This document shows, piece after piece, positions 9,334 to 14,377 of a stretch of 14,377 nucleotides of DNA. The position numbers and the translations under genes were made by a program. Location of the stretch: assembly GCA_024220525.1 (NCBI GenBank), contig JAMYWO010000041.1:122303-136679 (forward strand). Direction: 5' to 3'. How positions within the stretch are numbered: the stretch's first letter is position 1; each line of letters starts with the position of its first letter. The notes under the pieces were generated by a model. The model saw only the letters and a program-made list of their open reading frames with translations. It made no database searches and was not told where the DNA came from. The stretch comes from Cochliopodium minus. Taxonomy: Eukaryota > Discosea > Himatismenida > Cochliopodiidae.

Positions 9334-11413
9334 TTAATTTTTCTTTGAATTGGATTGTGATTTTTTTTTAAATTGATTATATCTTTCACAGTAAAAACTA
9401 TTTACAGAAAGATCAAGAATGAAAAGTATCAAAGGTTTTGCTATGAAAACATTTTTTGAAGCTTTCAAACAAATTATGAAGGTGTGAATATTTTGCTTGA
9501 TAAAATCAGGAAAAAGATGATGAGATTCTTTAGACCATACTTCGCCCGTTTCGAACTTGTTTAAAATATGAAGCAAATCAGAATGGTTACTTTTAATTAT
9601 ATCGAAAGAACATAATTTTTTGTGAGTTCTCCAGGGATCTTTTAAAACGATAAATGGATCTGCACCATACAACAAAAAAAGATGAATTATTTCAGAGTTT
9701 TTTGTGTGGTAAGAATTGATATAGTTGAACAGAGGGTTATCTCCATTTTTACCGATCTGATTTGGATCTTGTTTTTGTTCAATCAGAAATTTTATGGTTT
9801 CTATGTTTGGAGGACTGTTGTATCTACAAACATTTGTCAAACAGTCTTGTTCTTCAAAATTGGCTTTTTGTTCAAGAAGAAACTTGAATAATTCAATATC
9901 ACATTTGTACTGTTGACAGAGGATGCTAATTATTCGAGGATTTCCTTGAGTGATATCTGCTTTGTTTTCGATCATTATTTTGATAGTCTCAAATGTCTTT
10001 TTACTTGAATAATGTGACACAAATTTGAGAAGAAATGGTTGGTTTTTTTGATTAAATCCAACATTCAACATTATTTTCCATTTTACTAGGGACTTAAGTA
10101 CCCCTTCAAAATTTGAAGTCCAAAACACAGAATTTTGCAAACAATTATCTCCATCTAAGTTTACAATGTTAGGATCTACTTTATTCTCCAAAATCAAATT
10201 CACAAAAGAAGATTCACATTGAGGGTTTAATAAAAGAAAGTGAAGAGATGAATTGTTTTTAGAGTCTAATAAATTCGGATTGCTTTTGTGTTTTATCAAT
10301 GTCTTTATTATATCCAATGTTATTTTTTGGTTTGAAAGTGCTTCATGAAAGCAACTCTTTCCTTCTAAATTTACTATTTTGGGATCTGCTTTATTTTTAA
10401 GGTAAAGTTCGACCAGTTCTTTTGTAATACTTGGGTTACTACAAAGTGAATGTAATGGAGTGACTTTATTATTGTCTGAAATATTGGGATTCGCTTTTTT
10501 ACTAAATAAAAATTCTTTTTTTTTTTTAAAAAAAAAGAATTTAAAGTTTAATTTTATTATTTCTGTTTTTTATAATTTTTTGAATTTTTTTTTTACCAAT
10601 AACTTCTTTGGAAACTATATTGTTGGAAGAAGCCATGTAGAGATATGTCCAACCATTTCTATCTTTACTATTTATCGAGAAAGAACTCATTTTGTTTTTT
10701 ATTTCCTCCAAATTGTTTGATCCAATATCAATTTTTAATTTAAGATCTGATAGAATTTCTTGGTTCATTTGCAAGTTTTTGAATACCCAATCAAAACCCT
10801 CGTAAATTCCTTCCCCAGTTAACGTACTACAAGGTTGTACATACCATTTTCTATTTCTTAGATTATTCACATTCATTTTGTCTTGTAGTTCATCCAATTT
10901 CATAGCCCTATCTAAATCGCTTTTGTTGAAAAAAATGAGAAGAAGTGACTCTCTTAGTTCTTCTTCATTCAACATCTTTGATAGCTCGTACTCACTCTCA
11001 GTTATTCTTTCTCTATCATTTGCATCAACCACAAATATAACTGCTTTGGTTGTTTGGTAGTAATGTCTCCACAAAGGCCTTATTTTGTCAGAACCTCCCA
11101 TATCCCAACCTTTTTTTTTAATTTATAAATTTAATTTTTTTCAAAAATTTAAAATTTACTAGTCAATTGTGCATTTTTTAATTCTATCGTTTCCACTTCA
11201 TGTCTATTATGTCAATTAGATTTTGTGATGAAAAATATTTAATCATATTTGGTTAATTAAAAGAGTATATTTTGATCGATTATGAATTTACCCTATTGTT
11301 GGAAGTGATTTATTTATTGTTCCTATTTTTAAAGTTTTCAATAAGGATGATTTTCCCACATTATCTAATCCAACAACCAAAATCCTAAATTCATTTGTTA
11401 TTGTTTGTCCCAT
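9334..11413 (-). CDS. ARF-family small GTPase fused to C-terminal ankyrin repeats
   Basis: Four exons (11413-11292, 11203-11160, 11109-10597, 10514-9334) give 619 residues, all in frame. Residues 1 to about 170 are an ARF/ARL GTPase: MG start with Gly2 for possible N-myristoylation, P-loop GLDNVGKSS (15-23), PTIG (38-41), WDMGGSDKIRPLWRHYY (57-73), DANDRERI, NKSD (117-120) and STLTGEG (150-156). ARFs normally have WDVGGQ; here the catalytic Gln (ARF1 Q71) is Ser62. The N-terminal amphipathic helix is nearly absent, with only nine residues before RILVVG. From about residue 185 ankyrin repeats follow, roughly nine or ten, with typical patterns such as DRNGWTYLYMASSNN, KKANPNISDNNKVTPLH and KHKSNPNLLDSKNNSSLHFL. 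The repeats end near residue 550 and a basic tail follows. ARFs are membrane-trafficking switches; the repeats probably add a protein-binding surface. The gene is 83 bp upstream of the deaminase gene on the same strand and divergent from the C2 gene. Confidence 0.92.
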
Positions 11414-12031
11414 TTCACAAAATAACTTCAATTTTTTTAATTTATTTTAAATTTCAATTTATTAAATTTTCAAAAAAAGGAGAATTAAAATTAACGTTGT
11501 CAATTCACATTATCAATTCACATTTTTTGAATCTATTTTACAAAGATTTTTTTTTTTTTGAAGAATATTCAAAAAAAAATTGGTTATATCTCAAAAATTT
11601 TGGATTAAAATTGAAAGAAATTCAATTAAAATCCATTGAATTGGGTTGGCTTGAGGAATTTTTTTATTTGTGATTAATGAAATTAAAATTTATTTAGGGC
11701 TTTGATTTACACCTGTAATATTTCAATTAATACTTATGATAGGTACTAATTTACTAATTCTGGACAATAATACATTATAATAAATCATTTACAATAAATT
11801 CCATTTCATACTAATCAAAATCATTTACATTTATTTCGTAAACTGTTTTGATATTGATCAGAATGGTTTGTGATTCAAAACAAAAGGATTTCAAATTGTA
11901 TTCAAAATTTTATTTTTTTAAAATTAATTTGAGAAAAAATAAATAATAAATAAATAAAATAAAATAAAAAAAAAATTTTGATTTAAAAAAAAAAAAAGAA
12001 AAACTAGTTCAAGAAGAAAAACAAACTTATA
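11414..12031. promoter_or_regulatory. Divergent intergenic (promoter) region between the ARF-ankyrin and C2 genes
   Basis: This 618-bp stretch lies between two divergent start codons, the only large gap in the window, and so should hold both promoters. It contains a 13-bp-period direct repeat (11500-11524), two copies of AATCATTTACA near 11783 and 11818, and A-rich tracts at about 11935-12000 just ahead of the C2 gene. The weak plus-strand open frame across 11395-11673 has no recognisable content. I cannot assign a TATA box or start site in sequence this AT-rich. Confidence 0.55.
11500..11524 (+). repeat. Direct repeat TCAATTCACATT x2
   Basis: Two perfect 12-bp copies at 11500-11511 and 11513-11524 are separated by one base. 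They are less AT-simple than their surroundings and lie about 90 bp upstream of the ARF-ankyrin start, so a protein-binding site is possible but unproven. Confidence 0.6.
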
Positions 12032-14286
12032 ATGGAAAACAATAACCGTAAAAACAAAATTTATTTTTTAAAAGATTAATCATTCTTTCTTAAATCCGAT
12101 TTTAAATTGGAGAAATTAAAAATAACGAATATAAAATTTTCATCTTCACAATTTCCTTTTTAAAAATAGAATTGGATGACTCACCTCTAGAAGAATTCAA
12201 CAATCAGCAATATATCCCTCCTCAACAAGATTTTGTTCCACAACAACAGCCATACATCCAACAACCTCAAGATTTCAATAATCAGCAATTTCAACAACCT
12301 CAACAAGATTTTAATAATCCTCAATATAATCCTCAATTCCAACAACCATATCAACAAGATTTTAATAATCCTCAATACAATCCTCAATTAAATCCCCAAT
12401 TCGATCCTCAGTTCCAACAACCACAATTTGTGCCTGTGCAAAATGTTCCTCAGTTCCCAACCCAAGTGAGCAAGGGAAAATTGACCATCAATGCATATAG
12501 AGCATTTGATTTGGGTAAATATTTCAAATCTTAAATCTTCAAATATAAAATTATAAATTCGATATAAAATTCGATAAAAAATTCTATCCCTATTAAAAAA
12601 CAATTTAAATTTCTAATTTATGCAAACATTAATTTATTATTTTTATATAGTTGCAGCAGATATGAATGGATTCAGTGTAAATATAAATTCATCATTCAAT
12701 TAGTTTTAAATTAATTTACTAAATGTTATTATAAAGGATCCTTATTTGACCTTCACTTTCGGAGATAAAGTGATCAAAACCAAAGTGATCTACAAGAATT
12801 TGAATCCTGAATGGAATGAAGTTTTACAAATGGAAGTTGAAAATGTGACCCAAAACTCTGTTCTTCATGTGAGATGTTTCGACAAGGATAGAGTAGGAAA
12901 AGATGACTTTTTGGGTAAGAAAATTTAAACTTTATTTTTTTAATTTTTTATTTTAAAATTAATTTTATTTATAAAATTAATAGGAGAGGCTTCTATTTTC
13001 TTTGCAGGTTTAAGAAATGATGTAGAAAGAAAACAAACATATACTCTTGAAGATACAGAGAAGGGAAGCATTGAAGTTGGAATAACTGCAGACTTTTCCC
13101 TTCAAGATTTTCCTCCTATAACAACCATTCGTAAAGATTTTTAATTAAATTTTTTTTATTTTTTTTCATTATTTTTGATTAATAAAAGCAAGTGGAGTTG
13201 TTTCTGTCAACATTATCCAAGGAAGAAAATTAATTGCTGCAGACATTAACGGAAAAAGTGTATATAGTTTTCCTCTTTAACTTATTTATAATTCCAATAA
13301 ATTAATTCTTAAATATAGGATCCATTTGCAGTCATCATTCAAGCAACTTGCAACCAAAAAACAAAAATCATAGGTAAATATTTTTTTTCTTTTTTTGATA
13401 AAGTTTTGATTATTATTTTTTTTTTTAAGATAAAACATTGGATCCTGTTTGGAATGAAAGGTTTTTTGTAACAATGAACAACATTACTCAAAAATCAGTA
13501 ATTCCAATCATGGTATTCGATCATGATAATGTTGGAAGTGACGAATTTATTGGGAGTAAAAAGTTTTATTTTTAATTGTTTAATCTCGTCTTATTTTATT
13601 TCTTTATTTTTAGTCGCATTTATTCCTTTGGCAGGTCATTTTAAAGGAGATTCCGTTAAAAAATGGTATCCTCTTCATGGTGTAAAAAGAGGAGAAATCG
13701 AAAGTAAAAAAAATTTTTGATTTATTATTTTTTAAATCGAACTAATCATTTTTTTAAATAAATCTTCTCCTCAAATGAAAAGTTGAAAGTAAATAATTAC
13801 TTTTTTATTTTTTCTTTTAGAACTCAAAATTAATTTTTTTTTCTTTTTTGTTTTTAGCAAGTGTCGATTTTGACTTACCAAATATTGCACCAGTATTATA
13901 TGAAGAAGTGATAAGAAAAGCAGCAAAAAGAACAAAAGGTAAAAAAATTTAAAACCAATTTTATCATTTTAATCTAATTTTCTTTATCTATTTTTAGCAT
14001 CAATTAAAGCTTTGATAAAGATGCAAAAGAAAGAAAAAAGTTTGGAGAAAAAAGAAAAGAAGAGCACTCCTAAAACCCCAAAATACAAACCTCCTAAACT
14101 TTCAAAAGGAACTTCTGCAAGACAATTTAAAAGAGGACTGTCAAAAGGTTTGAAGAAAGTTGGAACAGGTAAAAAAAAAACTCAATTTACTCTTTAATGT
14201 TAAAATAACCAAACTAAACCTTTTTAAAAATAGGTTTGCTTATTTTCGGAGCTATTGTTCTTGATATTCTTGTTGCTTTGGCTTAA
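12032..14286 (+). CDS. Q/N/P-rich tandem C2-domain protein with C-terminal hydrophobic anchor
   Basis: Twelve exons (12032-12047, 12170-12514, 12651-12676, 12737-12914, 12984-13130, 13189-13259, 13319-13373, 13430-13555, 13614-13703, 13858-13938, 13998-14168, 14234-14286) give 452 residues; every junction keeps frame. Start: the large open frame lacks an ATG ahead of LDDSPLEEF, and a 16-nt first exon (ATG GAA AAC AAT AAC C) splices to it in frame. Residues about 15-100 are low-complexity Q/N/P. C2-1 (about 105-235) has Ca2+-type aspartates D124, D130, D178, D180 and D185; C2-2 (about 241-350) has D256, D262, D310, D312 and D317. Both carry the NPEWNE/DPVWNE motif. Residues about 386-431 are lysine-rich and 436-452 (GLLIFGAIVLDILVALA) form a short hydrophobic tail. 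It is likely a Ca2+-dependent phospholipid-binding protein at a membrane. Tail anchoring is inference; the hydrophobic stretch is short and contains one Asp. No specific family name is claimed. Confidence 0.9.
12268..12420 (+). repeat. Coding tandem repeat for QQDFNNPQYNPQ units
   Basis: Near-identical units encoding QQDFNNPQYNPQ begin at 12301 and 12352 (period 51 bp, 17 codons); a diverged copy (QDFNNQQFQQPQ) lies just upstream. They form the low-complexity N-terminus of the C2 protein. The antisense frame over the same bases is open only because of the repeat. Confidence 0.8.
14234..14286 (+). other. Separate last exon encoding the hydrophobic tail of the C2 protein
   Basis: The last exon encodes essentially only the 17-residue hydrophobic C-terminus, ending in TAA. 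If the last intron (14169-14233) is retained, translation continues into basic sequence and stops early at TAA 14195-14197, giving a form without the anchor. Confidence 0.65.
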
Positions 14287-14377
14287 TGTTTTTTGTTTAA
14301 ATTTACAATTTTTTATTAAACTTGATTTAAATTTTTTAACATCTTTTTTTCATTATTATCACTCGGTAGATTAATCA

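Noticed and set aside
10502-10514. Pyrimidine-preceded AG (TTTATTTAG) as the main acceptor of the last ARF-ankyrin intron
   Set aside because: It leaves the ankyrin frame; the AG 13 nt upstream keeps frame and completes an ankyrin repeat. Kept only as a possible alternative site.
11395-11673. Plus-strand open frame upstream of the ARF-ankyrin gene
   Set aside because: It overlaps the first ARF exon in antisense, is Phe/Leu/Lys/Ile-rich low complexity, and shows no recognisable domain.
12187-12387. Minus-strand open frame opposite the C2 protein N-terminus
   Set aside because: It is an I/L/R-rich antisense translation of the CAA/CCT repeat and is explained by that repeat.
1-14377. tRNA, rRNA, CRISPR array or complete insertion element
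   Set aside because: No cloverleaf-like block, no regularly spaced repeats with unique spacers, and no transposase-like frame were found on either strand; the apparent repeats are AT-rich low complexity or coding repeats.

Overview
The window is nuclear DNA of a eukaryote, almost certainly a very AT-rich, intron-dense protist. Coding exons are interrupted by T-rich, mostly GT..AG introns, many only 50-60 nt long. I reconstructed five genes with 36 introns; every exon junction keeps the reading frame and restores conserved family motifs. All five genes end in TAA and no in-frame TAG or TGA was met, so the standard code fits. An amoeboid lineage (Amoebozoa, Heterolobosea or Anaeramoebae) is plausible, but the sequence does not settle it; the intron density looks too high for a typical Dictyostelium gene.

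Layout: (1) 1-3501, plus strand: the last 574 codons of xanthine dehydrogenase, the molybdenum-cofactor half with its catalytic residues intact. (2) 7311-3581, minus strand: a 1115-residue seven-exon protein with a CAP-Gly domain, two SAM-like segments, a P-loop NTPase and a PD-(D/E)XK-like nuclease of the Crinkler-RHS (CR) type. (3) 9250-7413, minus strand: a bacterial-type TRZ/ATZ amidohydrolase resembling methylthioadenosine/S-adenosylhomocysteine deaminase, 474 residues, seven exons, one of its introns GC-AG. (4) 11413-9334, minus strand: an ARF-family GTPase fused to a long ankyrin-repeat domain, 619 residues, four exons. (5) 12032-14286, plus strand: a protein with a Q/N/P-rich N-terminus, two C2 domains, a lysine-rich segment and a C-terminal hydrophobic anchor, 452 residues, twelve exons.

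Gene packing is tight: about 79 bp between the convergent XDH and CAP-Gly genes, and 101 and 83 bp between the three head-to-tail minus-strand genes. The only sizeable intergenic region (11414-12031, 618 bp) is the divergent promoter region between the ARF-ankyrin and C2 genes.

The genes do not form one obvious pathway. XDH and the deaminase could both feed purine salvage or catabolism. The most unusual items are the two domain fusions, above all the CAP-Gly/SAM-like/CR NTPase-nuclease protein, which joins a microtubule-tail-binding module to the catalytic core of a transposon- and effector-associated family. No rRNA, tRNA, CRISPR array or complete mobile element was seen.
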